A DNA stretch of 64,000 nt from Pseudomonas nunensis (GCF_024296925.1 NZ_CP101125.1:2606501-2670500); one strand, 5' to 3'; positions 20,901-29,810 are shown, counted from the first letter of the stretch. The notes: generated from the letters alone by a model not told the origin. A program made the numbers and translations.

Positions 20901-21049
20901 GTGTTGCGGGTTTCATGGGTGTGGGCGAGTTTGAAATGACGCACTTGCTCGGCAAAGGCTGGCGCCGGGAGCATGCCCAGCGCGCCAAGGCTCGAGCCCG
21001 CAAGGCCGATACCGGCGACCTTGAAGAACTGACGACGGTTGAGGTCCAT
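17984..21049 (-). CDS. fdnG: Formate dehydrogenase-N alpha subunit, selenoprotein with Sec197
   Basis: This 1021-residue periplasmic molybdopterin enzyme oxidises formate. It starts at ATG 21049 behind AGGAG and has a Tat signal (NRRQFFK, then a hydrophobic stretch to PAFAE). An N-terminal [4Fe-4S] motif follows (CPYCSVGCG-N-CPKG). The in-frame TGA at 20459-20461 lies in NQARV-U-HGPTVA, the exact position of Sec in E. coli FdnG (Sec196). It is followed by a SECIS hairpin, and both halves are fully conserved. The break is therefore a selenocysteine codon, not a frameshift or pseudogene. The molybdopterin-binding regions run to the stop at 17984, which abuts fdnH. Confidence 0.96.
20423..20461 (-). 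promoter_or_regulatory. Sec UGA codon with bacterial SECIS element
   Basis: In the mRNA sense the UGA (20461-20459) is followed by a hairpin. CGG pairs with CCG (20448-20446 with 20431-20429), then a bulged U (20445), then GGCA pairs with UGCC (20444-20441 with 20435-20432), closing a 5-nt loop AGUCU. The bulged U and the G-U-C-U loop are the features SelB recognises in the E. coli fdhF and fdnG elements. The hairpin lies within the coding sequence, as usual for bacteria. Confidence 0.92.
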
Positions 21050-21148
21050 CGTGCACTCCTGTTTTCTGGACAAATACATTTCAAACTCTAGGCCAGTGAA
21101 ACGGCGCCCCAGATGAAAACCGACCGTCGGCACAACACCGATCTAAAT

Positions 21149-21238
21149 GTGGGAGCGGGCTTGCTCGCGAAAGCGGCTTTACATTCAACATCATTGCTGA
21201 CTGACCCGCCGCCTTCGCGAGCAAGCCCGCTCCCACAG
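21149..21238. repeat. GTGGGAGC-family REPIN upstream of fdnG
   Basis: Two inverted copies of the 23-bp palindrome (21149 and about 21214) are separated by about 40 bp. The pair lies in the 288-bp gap between the divergent fdnG and patB starts. The rest of the gap must hold both promoters. No clear FNR/Anr box (TTGAT-N4-ATCAA) was seen. Confidence 0.9.
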
Positions 21239-21337
21239 GGGATGGTGTCCTGATTATTTTTGTGAGGTGGCTCCAGAGCCGACCGCAGGGGCTTATCATG
21301 CCGCCATGATTAACCCCCACCCTTTATGAGACTGAGC

Positions 21338-22486
21338 ATGACCTTCGATTTCGATCAGGTGTTCGACCGCCACGCAACCGGCAGTACCAAATGGAGCCGT
21401 TACCCGGCCGACGTGTTGCCGATGTGGGTCGCGGACATGGATTTCGCCGCGCCGCCGGTGATTATCCAGGCCCTGCAAAAACGCCTGGAACACCCGTTGC
21501 TCGGCTACAGCGTGGCCCCGGACACCCTGCGTGACGCCATCGTCGCCGACCTCTGGAACAAGTACGCATGGCGCGTCCAGCCGCAAGAAATCGTGTTTCT
21601 GCCGGGTGTGGAATCGGGTTTCAACATGGCGCTGAATGCGTTGGTCGAGCCACAACAGAACGTCGTGGTGCAGACGCCCAACTATCCGCCTCTGCGGCAT
21701 GCGCCGGGACATTGGGGCCTGAACAAGGTTGAGCTGGAATTTGACACCCAGGCCGACGGTTCCTACGCCACGCCGCTGGAAGCATTGCGCGAATCCCTGA
21801 GCGGTGGCGGCGCGCTGTTGCTGAGCAATCCGCACAACCCGCTGGGCAAAGTGTTCCCGCGCGAAGAACTGCAAGCCGTGGCGGATATCTGCCTGCAACA
21901 GGACGCCTGGATCATCTCCGACGAGATCCACGCCGAGCTGTGTTACGACGGGCGCGTACACATTCCTACCGCCTCGCTGAGCCCGGAGGTCGCCAAACGC
22001 ACCATCACGCTGATGTCGGCGAGCAAGGCGTACAACATCGCCGGTTTGAAGACCTCGTTCATGATCATTCAGGACCCGGCGCTGCTGTCGCGGGTCAACC
22101 ATGCCCGTTGCGGTCTGGTGGACAGCGTCAACCCGCTGGGCCTGGAAGCTACGCGTGTGGCCTACACCGAGGGTGGACCGTGGCTCGCCGAGCTGATGAC
22201 TTATCTGCACGGCAACCGTGACTATCTGGTGGACGCGGTGCGCACGCGCTTGCCGGGCGTGACCATCAACGTGCCACAAGGCACTTACCTGGCGTGGCTC
22301 GATTGCTCGGCGCTGGGGTTGGACGATCCGCAGCGGTTCTTCCTTGAACAGGCCAAGGTCGGTTTGAGCGCTGGCCTGGATTTCGGTGATCACAGCAAAC
22401 AGTTCGTGCGCCTGAACTTCGGCTGCCCTCGGGCATTGCTGGAAGAAGGGATTGCGCGTATCGAGCGCAGTTTGCTCAACAAGTGA
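21338..22486 (+). CDS. PatB/MalY-type cystathionine beta-lyase (C-S lyase) aminotransferase
   Basis: This 382-residue PLP fold-type I enzyme of the MalY/PatB group cleaves C-S bonds such as cystathionine. Diagnostic blocks are MWVADMDFAAPP near the start, LLLSNPHNPLGKVF, and SDEIHAELCYDG, whose Asp holds the PLP pyridine nitrogen. The PLP lysine lies in LMSASKAYNIAGLKTSF, and the C-terminal Arg in FVRLNFGCPR. ATG 21338 (MTFDFDQVFDRH) matches the family start; an in-frame ATG at 21326 is possible. The gene stands alone between REPINs. Confidence 0.9.
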   Translation: MTFDFDQVFDRHATGSTKWSRYPADVLPMWVADMDFAAPPVIIQALQKRLEHPLLGYSVAPDTLRDAIVADLWNKYAWRVQPQEIVFLPGVESGFNMALNALVEPQQNVVVQTPNYPPLRHAPGHWGLNKVELEFDTQADGSYATPLEALRESLSGGGALLLSNPHNPLGKVFPREELQAVADICLQQDAWIISDEIHAELCYDGRVHIPTASLSPEVAKRTITLMSASKAYNIAGLKTSFMIIQDPALLSRVNHARCGLVDSVNPLGLEATRVAYTEGGPWLAELMTYLHGNRDYLVDAVRTRLPGVTINVPQGTYLAWLDCSALGLDDPQRFFLEQAKVGLSAGLDFGDHSKQFVRLNFGCPRALLEEGIARIERSLLNK

Positions 22487-22498
22487 AAATCCCCCCCT

Positions 22499-22588
22499 GT
22501 GGGAGCGGGCTTGCTCGCGAAGGCGGTGTGTCAGTGGATATAAATGCTGATTGATACGACGCTTTCGCGAGCAAGCCCGCTCCCACAG
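22499..22588. repeat. GTGGGAGC-family REPIN
   Basis: Inverted pair of the 23-bp palindrome, starting 12 bp after the patB-like gene, with a 40-bp spacer. It may stabilise or end the upstream transcript. Confidence 0.92.
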
Positions 22589-22727
22589 GGGATTTGTGTG
22601 CTTTGTGATATTTGCGTTCCAAATCCGTCATCTGAAATCCAACCGAACTCCACGCAAAAGGCCAGGGTCAACCCTCCAGGAGCGGCATCCGCCCTCGCCT
22701 TTTTTGCCTCGAGACTGGAGATCGATG

Positions 22728-23585
22728 ATGACTGACTATCCAAAACCGCCCTTCGCGAAACAGGCCCAACCCGTACCCGGCTCGCAAAAGAAAATGGACC
22801 CGTATCCCGACTGCGGCGAGCAGAGCTACAAGGGTTCCGGCCGGCTGGAAGGCAAGATCGCCCTGATCACCGGCGGCGACAGCGGTATCGGGCGCGCCGT
22901 GGCGATTGCGTTCGCCCGGGAAGGCGCCGACGTGGCCATCGCCTATCTGAATGAACACGAAGACGCCGAAGAAACCGCGCGCTGGGTCGAACAGGCCGGG
23001 CGTCAATGCCTGCTGCTGCCCGGCGATCTGGCGCAAAAAGCCCAGTGCTACGACATTGTCAGCAAGACCGTCGAGCGCTTTGGCCACATCGACGTGCTGG
23101 TCAATAACGCAGCGTTCCAGATGACCCACCAGAATTTTGAAGACATCCCCGATGAAGAATGGGTGATGACCTTCGACGTCAACATCACCGCTATCTTCAG
23201 GATTTGCCAGGCAGCGCTGAAACACATGAAGTCCGGTGGCTCGATCATCAACACCAGTTCGGTCAACTCCGACATGCCCAAACCAACCCTCCTGCCCTAC
23301 GCCACCACCAAGGGCGCCATCGCCAACTTCACTGGCGGCCTGGCGCAGATGCTCGGGCCGAAAGGCATCCGCGTAAACAGCGTGGCGCCCGGCCCGATCT
23401 GGACGCCGCTGATCGTCTCGACCATGACCGATGAGGAAGTGCAGAACTTTGGCGGCGAAACACCACTCGGGCGGCCGGGACAACCGGTGGAAGTCGCGCC
23501 GATTTATGTGCTGCTGGCCTCGGACGAAGCCAGCTACATCACCGGCCAGCGCTACGGCGTGACCGGCGGCAAACCGATCCTTTAA
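22728..23585 (+). CDS. SDR-family oxidoreductase (YghA/YhxC-like)
   Basis: This 285-residue short-chain dehydrogenase has the ~40-residue N-terminal extension typical of YghA-type proteins (KPPFAKQAQPVPG, then MDPYPDCGEQSYKGSGRL). It has the cofactor motif TGGDSGIGRAVA, then NNAAFQ, the catalytic Ser (NTSSVNS) and the YATTKGA Tyr/Lys pair. It ends in GQRYGVTGGKPIL. The start MTDYPKPP is set by GGAG at 22717-22720; an ATG one codon upstream is equally possible. The substrate is unknown. In other bacteria relatives are general stress proteins, so a stress role is inferred only. Confidence 0.88.
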   Translation: MTDYPKPPFAKQAQPVPGSQKKMDPYPDCGEQSYKGSGRLEGKIALITGGDSGIGRAVAIAFAREGADVAIAYLNEHEDAEETARWVEQAGRQCLLLPGDLAQKAQCYDIVSKTVERFGHIDVLVNNAAFQMTHQNFEDIPDEEWVMTFDVNITAIFRICQAALKHMKSGGSIINTSSVNSDMPKPTLLPYATTKGAIANFTGGLAQMLGPKGIRVNSVAPGPIWTPLIVSTMTDEEVQNFGGETPLGRPGQPVEVAPIYVLLASDEASYITGQRYGVTGGKPIL

Positions 23586-23662
23586 ATGGAACCTGCCACC
23601 CCCTCCAGAACTCAACTCTTTACAGGCCTTCCCACGGCGGGCCCACCCAGCGAGAATACGGA

Positions 23663-25009
23663 ATGAGCTTCACTTTATGGGTGGCTGTATTGGGTGCGGT
23701 GCTGTTGACGCTCGCACTGACCTCGTCGTTTCTGCGCTGGATGCCGGTGACCACTTCGGCCGTCTGTCTGGCGCTGGGAGTGGGCATCGGTCCGGCGGGC
23801 ATGGATTTGCTTAAGCTGGACATTAAGGACGCGTCTAACTGGATGGAGCACCTGACGGAAGTCGCGGTGCTCTTCTCGCTGTTTGTCTGCGGCTTGAAGT
23901 TGCGTCTGCCGCTGAGGGATCGCAGGTGGCGAGTCGCGTTCGGGCTCGCCGGGCCGGTGATGCTGCTGAGTATTGCTGGTGTGAGCCTGTTGCTGCACTA
24001 CGGCCTGGATCTGGCGTGGGGGCCGTCGATGTTGATCGGCGCGATCCTCGCACCTACCGACCCGGTGCTGGCAGCCTTGGTGCAGGTCAATGACGCCAAG
24101 GACTACGACCCGGTGCGCTTCGGGCTCTCGGGTGAAGCGGGTCTGAACGACGGTGTCGCATTTCCTTTCGTGATCCTCGGTTTGTTATTTTTGCAGCAGA
24201 GCGGCAGTTCCAGCGCCTGGCTCGATGACTGGGCCTTGAAAAGCCTGTTGTGGGCGGTGCCTGCCGGGTTGCTGACCGGTTATTGGATGGGCCACGGCAT
24301 CGGTCGCGTGACGTTGTCGATGCGTATCCGCAATGCGGACAGCACCTTCTCCCCCAATGATTACCTGACCCTGGCACTGATCGCCCTGGCCTATGTGGCG
24401 GCCGAATCGATCCACGGCTACGGCTTCCTGTCGGTGTTCGCCGCGGGTTTGGGCCTGCGCCAGGCCGAGGTCAAATCCACCGGCGACACCCAGACCCCGG
24501 CCGAGCATTTGGTGCAACCCGTGGTCGGCCATCAGAACGTCGAGCCCGAGGCGGCGGTGCATGGTGACGTCGCCAATCTGGAAGACACCCAGGTCGCGGC
24601 TGGCATCATGATGGGCGACATGCTCGCCTTCGGCAGCCTGGTGGAACGGGCCATGGAAGTGTTTTTGGTGACGCTGCTCGGGGTAGTGCTGGTGACGCAT
24701 TGGGACTGGCGCGCACTCGTGATTGCGGCGGTGTTGTTCTGCGTGATTCGACCCTTGAGCGTGTGGCTTATTCCCTGGGGAGGCTTGCTCGACCGGCGGC
24801 AACGTTCATTGATCGGCTGGTTCGGGATTCGCGGCATCGGTAGTTTTTATTACCTGTTCTACGCGCTGAACCATGACCTCCCCGCGTCTGTGGCGACCCT
24901 GTGTACTGACCTGACGCTGTCAGTGGTGGCGTTGAGCATCCTGATTCACGGCATCAGCACCCAGCCAATGCTGGCGTGGTATGAGCGCAAGAATCATCCA
25001 GAAAACTGA
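23663..25009 (+). CDS. Cation:proton antiporter (CPA1/NhaP-like)
   Basis: This 448-residue inner-membrane protein has about 11-12 hydrophobic helices. CPA1 hallmarks include GAILAPTDPVLAALVQ and the ion-binding ND motif in GEAGLNDGVAFPFVILGLLF. A late GWFGIRGIGSFYYLFYAL helix is typical of the family. A hydrophilic loop at about residues 270-315 (STGDTQTPAEHLVQ to EDTQVAAG) is longer than usual and faces the cytoplasm by prediction. It probably exchanges Na+ or K+ for H+; the ion cannot be read from sequence. It lies 77 bp after the SDR gene on the same strand. Confidence 0.9.
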   Translation: MSFTLWVAVLGAVLLTLALTSSFLRWMPVTTSAVCLALGVGIGPAGMDLLKLDIKDASNWMEHLTEVAVLFSLFVCGLKLRLPLRDRRWRVAFGLAGPVMLLSIAGVSLLLHYGLDLAWGPSMLIGAILAPTDPVLAALVQVNDAKDYDPVRFGLSGEAGLNDGVAFPFVILGLLFLQQSGSSSAWLDDWALKSLLWAVPAGLLTGYWMGHGIGRVTLSMRIRNADSTFSPNDYLTLALIALAYVAAESIHGYGFLSVFAAGLGLRQAEVKSTGDTQTPAEHLVQPVVGHQNVEPEAAVHGDVANLEDTQVAAGIMMGDMLAFGSLVERAMEVFLVTLLGVVLVTHWDWRALVIAAVLFCVIRPLSVWLIPWGGLLDRRQRSLIGWFGIRGIGSFYYLFYALNHDLPASVATLCTDLTLSVVALSILIHGISTQPMLAWYERKNHPEN

Positions 25010-25137
25010 TTGATTTTTACGATAGCAAGCTATGTATCCATCCATTTTCCAACCCGAAAATAATGAAATTACTTAGGGGCGCATGCAGTCACAAGAATAT
25101 CCGGCCCCGCGTGGGCCCCCAAAATCAGGTGAACGTT

Positions 25138-25437
25138 ATGCAGTACTCCTCGGCCCCGTTGCATCCTCAAGCCTGCCGCGACTTTGCACTCGAATGTAAT
25201 CGCCAGTTGTTTGAGGATGCGCATCTGTTGAGCCAGGAGGCCTTTGAACTGCTGGAGAAAGCCGAGCTGGATGCCGAATTGTTCACCCATTACCAGGCCC
25301 TGCGGTACAAGGCTGATATGAAATTCGAGGAAGCGATCGATCATCTGCGTTTGATCGAGGAAGAGTTTCCGTCGGCAGAGAGGTTGGCTTTGCTGCGCTC
25401 GAAGTCATCTGGCGAGGGTTTTGATTCGCGGGCTTGA
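25138..25437 (+). CDS. Small hypothetical helical protein (99 aa)
   Basis: A short soluble, highly helical acidic protein has heptad-like Leu/Ala patterns (SQEAFELLEKAELDAELF and MKFEEAIDHLRLIEEEF). It resembles tetratricopeptide-like helices but is too short to assign. ATG 25138 is chosen because CAGGTGA lies just upstream; the frame is open further upstream to 25063 without an RBS. A strong terminator follows 14 bp after the stop. I do not recognise the family. Confidence 0.65.
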   Translation: MQYSSAPLHPQACRDFALECNRQLFEDAHLLSQEAFELLEKAELDAELFTHYQALRYKADMKFEEAIDHLRLIEEEFPSAERLALLRSKSSGEGFDSRA

Positions 25438-25450
25438 ACCAGTAAAAAAG

Positions 25451-25493
25451 ATCGCCGCCTTCGGTAGGAGCTACCGAAGGCGGCGATTTTTTA
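25451..25493 (+). terminator. Strong rho-independent terminator
   Basis: A perfect 17-bp stem pairs 25451-25467 with 25471-25487 across the loop gag, followed by six T's; A's precede it (aaaaaag), so it could work in both directions. The stem core (gccttcggtagga) resembles the long palindrome at 37792-37880, suggesting a repeat-derived terminator. The rest of the gap to the hemerythrin gene (25494-25698) holds no recognisable feature. Confidence 0.93.
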
Positions 25494-25698
25494 TTTCAGG
25501 GCTGCGATTTGCATTGAGCAGCCTCGTCAATTCATGCACCTTGCACGGCAAAAATCTTCAGCGCTCCTCGCAAGTTTTTGTTTTAACTCTATTTTTGTCT
25601 CAGTAGAAATCAGGCACAGGAAATGCTCTTGAACTGTAAGCGACTGACGGCAACCCGATCGTCTGCGCTGCCCAGTGATTAAACCAAGAGGTTCGACC

Positions 25699-26175
25699 AT
25701 GAACGCCATTGACCTGTTGAAAGCCGACCACGAACGCGTAAAAGGCATCCTTGGCCAGTTGAGTGAGTCCACGGAGCGCGCAGTCAAAAAACGCACGGAG
25801 TTGATCGCCAAGCTGGAAATGGAGATCACCATCCACACGCGTCTGGAAGAAGAAGTGCTCTACCCCGCCTACAAGAAGGCCGGTGGTAAAGAGCAGGAAG
25901 TCATGTACTACGAAGCCAAGGAAGAACACCGGACCGTGGATTCCCTGGTGTTGCCAGACCTGAAAACCACCGATCCTTCGACGCCCGAGTTCTCGGGCCG
26001 GGTGAAAGTGGTCAAGGAACTGCTGGAACACCACATCGAGGAAGAAGAAACCGAGATGTTCCCACAAGCCAAAAAGCTGCTGGGCAAAGCCACATTGGAA
26101 GAACTGGGGCAGCAGATGGAAATGCTCAAGGTTCAATACAAGAAGGAAATGACGGCGGCTAATCTGGCGGCGTGA
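25699..26175 (+). CDS. Hemerythrin HHE domain protein
   Basis: This 158-residue four-helix protein carries a di-iron site. Metal-ligand histidines and acids appear in order in ADHERVKGI, ITIHTRLEEEVLYP, KEEHRTVDSL and LEHHIEEEETEMFPQAKKLL. Such proteins bind oxygen or NO or protect iron; the exact role is unknown. ATG 25699 begins MNAIDLLKADHE, the usual family start, and is preceded by AAGAGG. It stands alone, followed by a REPIN. Confidence 0.92.
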   Translation: MNAIDLLKADHERVKGILGQLSESTERAVKKRTELIAKLEMEITIHTRLEEEVLYPAYKKAGGKEQEVMYYEAKEEHRTVDSLVLPDLKTTDPSTPEFSGRVKVVKELLEHHIEEEETEMFPQAKKLLGKATLEELGQQMEMLKVQYKKEMTAANLAA

Positions 26176-26229
26176 TGCTTGTAACACTCAACCATGGCAA
26201 GGGAGATCGCTGTGGTGAAGGGGCTTGCT

Positions 26230-26320
26230 GTGGCGAGGGGGCTTGCCCCCGTTGGACTGCGCAGCAGTCCCTTCTTTTAGGGCCGCTTCGCAGCCCAGCG
26301 GGAGCAAGCTCCCTCGCCAC
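26230..26320. repeat. GTGGCGAGGGGGCTTGCCCCCG-family REPIN
   Basis: An inverted pair (GTGGCGAGGGGGC at 26230, complement ending 26320) surrounds inner arms GCGCAGCAGTCC and GGCCGCTTCGCAGCCC. The same element recurs at 49301-49389, so this is a third palindrome family distinct from the GTGGGAGC and GTAGCAGC types. Confidence 0.9.
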
Positions 26321-26346
26321 AAAAGCCTTCCCCACCAATATTTATC

Positions 26347-26910
26347 TCAACCCCCAGGATTCGTGACCTGGATGTAGAACGAGTAACTGCCCAGCAACAT
26401 CCAGAACGTCGCAAAAATCCACGGCGTGCGCACCGAAAATAACAGCGACTTGCGATAACCCTTGTGGCTCGACTCCGTTTCTGCGAACAGCGGCGACTCG
26501 TCGTAGGCCAAGCCCATCAGCGGCTCGCTGTCCAGCAATTGGCTTTGCTTGAAGTGCCAGTGATCGATGATGTCGTATGCGGCCCGAATGCCCGGCCAGG
26601 CGTTCAACGAACTGAGCACGCCCAGCAACGCCAGAAACGGTGGCACCACCAGCGTGAACAACTTGCCCCACTCGGGATTGAGGTTGGACATACAGGACGC
26701 GAAGGCGATCACCAGAAACGATTGCGCTGCCAGATAGGCATCGGTGCGGTTGGCCAGAATGCTGGTTTCGTACTGGATTTCCCGGCGATAGAAGTCCAGG
26801 CGTTCCTTGGGTGAACCGAACATCTTGGCGTTGTGTTCGTTCAGGGCTTCTTCAGCCAGGGAGTCAGTCAGGATTCTTGGCACAGTGCTCACACATAGAG
26901 TGGAAAGCAT
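26347..26910 (-). CDS. Hypothetical inner-membrane protein
   Basis: This protein of up to 187 residues has three likely membrane segments: AYLAAQSFLVIAFASCM, LFTLVVPPFLALLGVLSSL and IFATFWMLLGSYSFYIQV. A soluble loop of about 60 residues lies between the second and third (SQLLDSEPLMGLAYDESPLF). The start at ATG 26910 has no good RBS; Met30 (MFGSPKERLDF) is a possible alternative. The family is not recognised. It lies 46 bp downstream of the hybrid kinase gene on the same strand and may be co-transcribed with it. Confidence 0.7.
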   Translation of the reverse strand: MLSTLCVSTVPRILTDSLAEEALNEHNAKMFGSPKERLDFYRREIQYETSILANRTDAYLAAQSFLVIAFASCMSNLNPEWGKLFTLVVPPFLALLGVLSSLNAWPGIRAAYDIIDHWHFKQSQLLDSEPLMGLAYDESPLFAETESSHKGYRKSLLFSVRTPWIFATFWMLLGSYSFYIQVTNPGG

Positions 26911-26956
26911 TTAGAAGAGTTCTGCACTGGCAAAGTTCAGCCCGATTTCCTCGTTG

Positions 26957-28879
26957 TCATTTCATCGCCTGCGCAATGATCTCGACCAAATGCAGTTGGG
27001 TAAACGGTTTGGACAAGCGCGGTAGTTCAGTCACGAAGCCTTCCAGGCGGTCGGCGTAACCGGTGGCCAGGATAATCGGCAGGTCCGGTTTCTGTGCCCG
27101 AATGGCCTGTGCCAGCTGCGCGCCATTCATTTGCGGCATGGCCATGTCGGTGATGACCAGATCAATGTTTTGGCCGCTGTCGAACGCTTGCAGCGCCTGC
27201 GCACCGGATGCCGCACTGATCACCCGATGCCCGAGATCCTCAAGCAGCAAACTGGTGCTGGTCAGTACCAGGCTGTCGTCATCCACGACCAGCACACTGA
27301 GCCCCGGTATGGTCGACATGGCCGGCGTCTCGATAACAGGTGCTCGCACTGCGCCGGGGGTTGCGACGGGCAACCAGAGTTCGGCGGTCGTTCCAGCGCC
27401 CTTCTGGCTCTTGAGAATGAACCTTCCGCCCAACTGCGCGATAAAGCCGTGAACCATCGACAATCCCAGCCCGGTGCCTTTGCCCACGCCTTTGGTGGTG
27501 AAAAAAGGATCCGTCGCCGACGCCAGCGTAGTCTGATCCATGCCCTCCCCGGTATCGGCGACACTCAGGCACACATACCGACCGACCGGTAAGGATGACC
27601 GGGCCGGATCGCTGACCTGTTCGTTGCGGGCACTGATGACAATTTTGCCGCCGTCGGGCATGGCATCACGGGCGTTGGTCGCCAGATTCAGCACCGCCAG
27701 TTCAAGTTGATTGAGGTCGGCCGCAGCAGGTTCAAGGTCGGGCGCGAAGCAGGTTTCGAGATTCACTGCCGGCCCCAGGGAGCTGCGTAGCAGGCCGGTG
27801 ATCCCTTGAATCAGCGCCGGGATTTCGACCGATTCGGTCTTGAGTTCCTGGCGCCGGGCGAAGGCCAGCATGCGCTGGGTCAGAGACACGCCACGCAAGG
27901 CTCCCTGCGTGGCGTTATCCAGCAAGCGCAAGATTTTCGGATCGTCCGACACGCGTTTACGCACGATTTCCAGATTACCGAGGATCACCGTCAGCAGGTT
28001 GTTGAAGTCGTGGGCAATCCCGCCACTGAGTTGGCCAATGGCCTGCATCTTTTGCGCCTGGAACAGCGCTTCGCGGGTTTGCTCAAGGGCCTGCTGGGCT
28101 TGCGTCACTTCGGTGATATCGCGGGTGATCTTGGCGAAACCGAGCAACGTCCCCGTCTCGCCCCAAATCGGGTCCACCACGACATGGGCGAAGAACTGTG
28201 TCCCGTCCTTGCGCAGGCGCCAGGCCTTGTTTTCGAAGCGACCTTCCCGCGTAGCTGTCGCCAGCGCTCGTTGCGGCTCGCCGGCGTCTCGGTCTGCGGG
28301 GGTGTAGAACATCGAAAAATGCTTGCCGATGACTTCTTCCGGCCGGTAACCCTTGATGCGCTGGGCGCCAAGGTTCCAGTTGGTCAGGTATCCATCCGGG
28401 GAAAGCATGTAGATCGCGTAGTCGGTGACGCTCTGAACCAGCAAACGAAACTGTTGCTCGCTTTGCTTGAGGGTTTCTTCGGCCATTTTGCGGTCGGTCA
28501 GGTCTCGGGTGATCTTGGCGAAACCCACTAGCGTGCCCGACGGGTCGATAATCGGATCGATCACCACATGCGACCAGAACAGCGTGCCGTCCTTGCGCAC
28601 CCGCCAGCCTTCACCCTCGAAACGCCCTTCCGTCCTCGCCGTCTCCAGCGCGCGCTGGGGCAGACCGGCCAGACGATCGGCCTCGGTATAGAAGCGCGAA
28701 AAATGCTGGCCGAGAATCTCCGCCTCTTCATAGCCCTTGAAACGCCGGGCACCGGCATTCCAGCTGGTAATGATGCCATCGGGATCGATCATGTAGATCG
28801 CATAATCCACCACGGAATCGATCAGCTGACGAAATCGGCTGTCCTCGATAGCCTTGGTTTTTGTCCGATCACCGCTCAT
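26957..28879 (-). CDS. Double-PAS hybrid sensor histidine kinase with receiver domain
   Basis: This 640-residue soluble kinase has PAS 1 at about residues 12-130 and PAS 2 at about 140-260, each with a PAC tail (GFAKITRD in both). HisKA follows with the phospho-acceptor His in GGIAHDFNNLLTVILGN. The HATPase domain has N-box NLATNARDAM, G1 DTGEGM and GKGTGLGLSMVHG. A C-terminal receiver (VLVVDDDSLVL; phospho-Asp in ITDMAMPQMNG) spans about 525-640. No membrane segment is present, so it senses a cytoplasmic cue. The start has GGGAGGG. No DNA-binding output or separate regulator lies nearby. The two PAS units are near-duplicates of each other. Confidence 0.93.
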   Translation of the reverse strand: MSGDRTKTKAIEDSRFRQLIDSVVDYAIYMIDPDGIITSWNAGARRFKGYEEAEILGQHFSRFYTEADRLAGLPQRALETARTEGRFEGEGWRVRKDGTLFWSHVVIDPIIDPSGTLVGFAKITRDLTDRKMAEETLKQSEQQFRLLVQSVTDYAIYMLSPDGYLTNWNLGAQRIKGYRPEEVIGKHFSMFYTPADRDAGEPQRALATATREGRFENKAWRLRKDGTQFFAHVVVDPIWGETGTLLGFAKITRDITEVTQAQQALEQTREALFQAQKMQAIGQLSGGIAHDFNNLLTVILGNLEIVRKRVSDDPKILRLLDNATQGALRGVSLTQRMLAFARRQELKTESVEIPALIQGITGLLRSSLGPAVNLETCFAPDLEPAAADLNQLELAVLNLATNARDAMPDGGKIVISARNEQVSDPARSSLPVGRYVCLSVADTGEGMDQTTLASATDPFFTTKGVGKGTGLGLSMVHGFIAQLGGRFILKSQKGAGTTAELWLPVATPGAVRAPVIETPAMSTIPGLSVLVVDDDSLVLTSTSLLLEDLGHRVISAASGAQALQAFDSGQNIDLVITDMAMPQMNGAQLAQAIRAQKPDLPIILATGYADRLEGFVTELPRLSKPFTQLHLVEIIAQAMK

Positions 28880-29036
28880 TGATCCCTCCCGACGTTATTG
28901 TTCTGTGGAGTATGCGACAAACCAAAGGATAGGACAGCCGTAATACCCAGGCCTCGCAATGTTGTAGTGGAGCGTCGGTAACAGAACACCTATTCTCGAT
29001 GCCACCTACCGCGTCCGGCCAAGGAAACTGCCCTCG

Positions 29037-29810
29037 ATGATTCTGATTCTGTTGCCGACCCGCGATTACGATCCGACTGAAAGCAGTGTGCCTTGGCAGG
29101 CCATGCGCCAGGCCGGGATCGAGGTGCGTTTCGCAACGCCCGAAGGCTTGCCCGCCTACGCTGATCCACGACTGGTGGACACCGGTTTCGGCCTGTTGAA
29201 CCCGCTCCTGATGACGCGTAAATCCGACCTCATCAGCTACGCCCGAATGATCGAAGACGAGACGTTCCTCCAGCCATTGGCCTACGCCGATGTCGACCCT
29301 GCGCAATTCAGCGGGCTGCTGATTCCCGGCGGTCACGCCCAAGGCATGCGCAGCCTGTTGGAATCCGGGCAGGCCCGGCGTATTGCCCGGCACTTTTTCA
29401 AGATCGCCAAACCTGTCGCCGCGATTTGCCATGGCGTACTGCTGCTGGCCCGTACCCTTGACCCTGACACCGGGCGCCCGGTCATCGATGGGTACAAAGT
29501 CACGGCGCTGGTGGCCAGCACGATGGAGCTGCCGGCCTGGATCCTTACCGCGTTGTGGCTGGGACGCTACTACCGGACTTACCGGCAGACCGTCGAAGCC
29601 GAAGTGCGGGCCGCCCTGGGCAAACCTGCGGATTTCCAGCGTGGTCCGTGGGTGTCCAAACGTGATTCGGCGGACAAGCCACAACACGGTTTTGTGGTCC
29701 GCGACCGGCAGTTGCTCACCGCTCGCTGGCCAGGCGACTGTCATCGCTTTGCCTCTGAATGGCTGCGGATGCTGAGCGAACAGACCACCAGCTCGGTAGC
29801 AATTGCTTGA
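29037..29810 (+). CDS. DJ-1/PfpI (type 1 glutamine amidotransferase-like) protein
   Basis: This 257-residue protein has the PfpI fold. The opening strand is MILILLPTRDYDPTE, and GLLIPGGHAQGMRSLL precedes the nucleophile elbow PVAAICHGVLLLAR, with the Cys and His of the dyad. It resembles Hsp31-like or chaperone/glyoxalase DJ-1 proteins; the function is not defined. The start follows aaggaa. The 3' end overlaps the helicase gene on the other strand by 95 nt (29716-29810), so both C-termini are encoded on the same DNA. Confidence 0.88.
   Translation: MILILLPTRDYDPTESSVPWQAMRQAGIEVRFATPEGLPAYADPRLVDTGFGLLNPLLMTRKSDLISYARMIEDETFLQPLAYADVDPAQFSGLLIPGGHAQGMRSLLESGQARRIARHFFKIAKPVAAICHGVLLLARTLDPDTGRPVIDGYKVTALVASTMELPAWILTALWLGRYYRTYRQTVEAEVRAALGKPADFQRGPWVSKRDSADKPQHGFVVRDRQLLTARWPGDCHRFASEWLRMLSEQTTSSVAIA

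Noticed and set aside
17984..21049. Split formate dehydrogenase gene as a frameshifted or nonsense-mutated pseudogene
   Set aside because: The TGA is in frame at the exact Sec position, is followed by a SECIS hairpin with bulged U, and selA, selB and selC follow.
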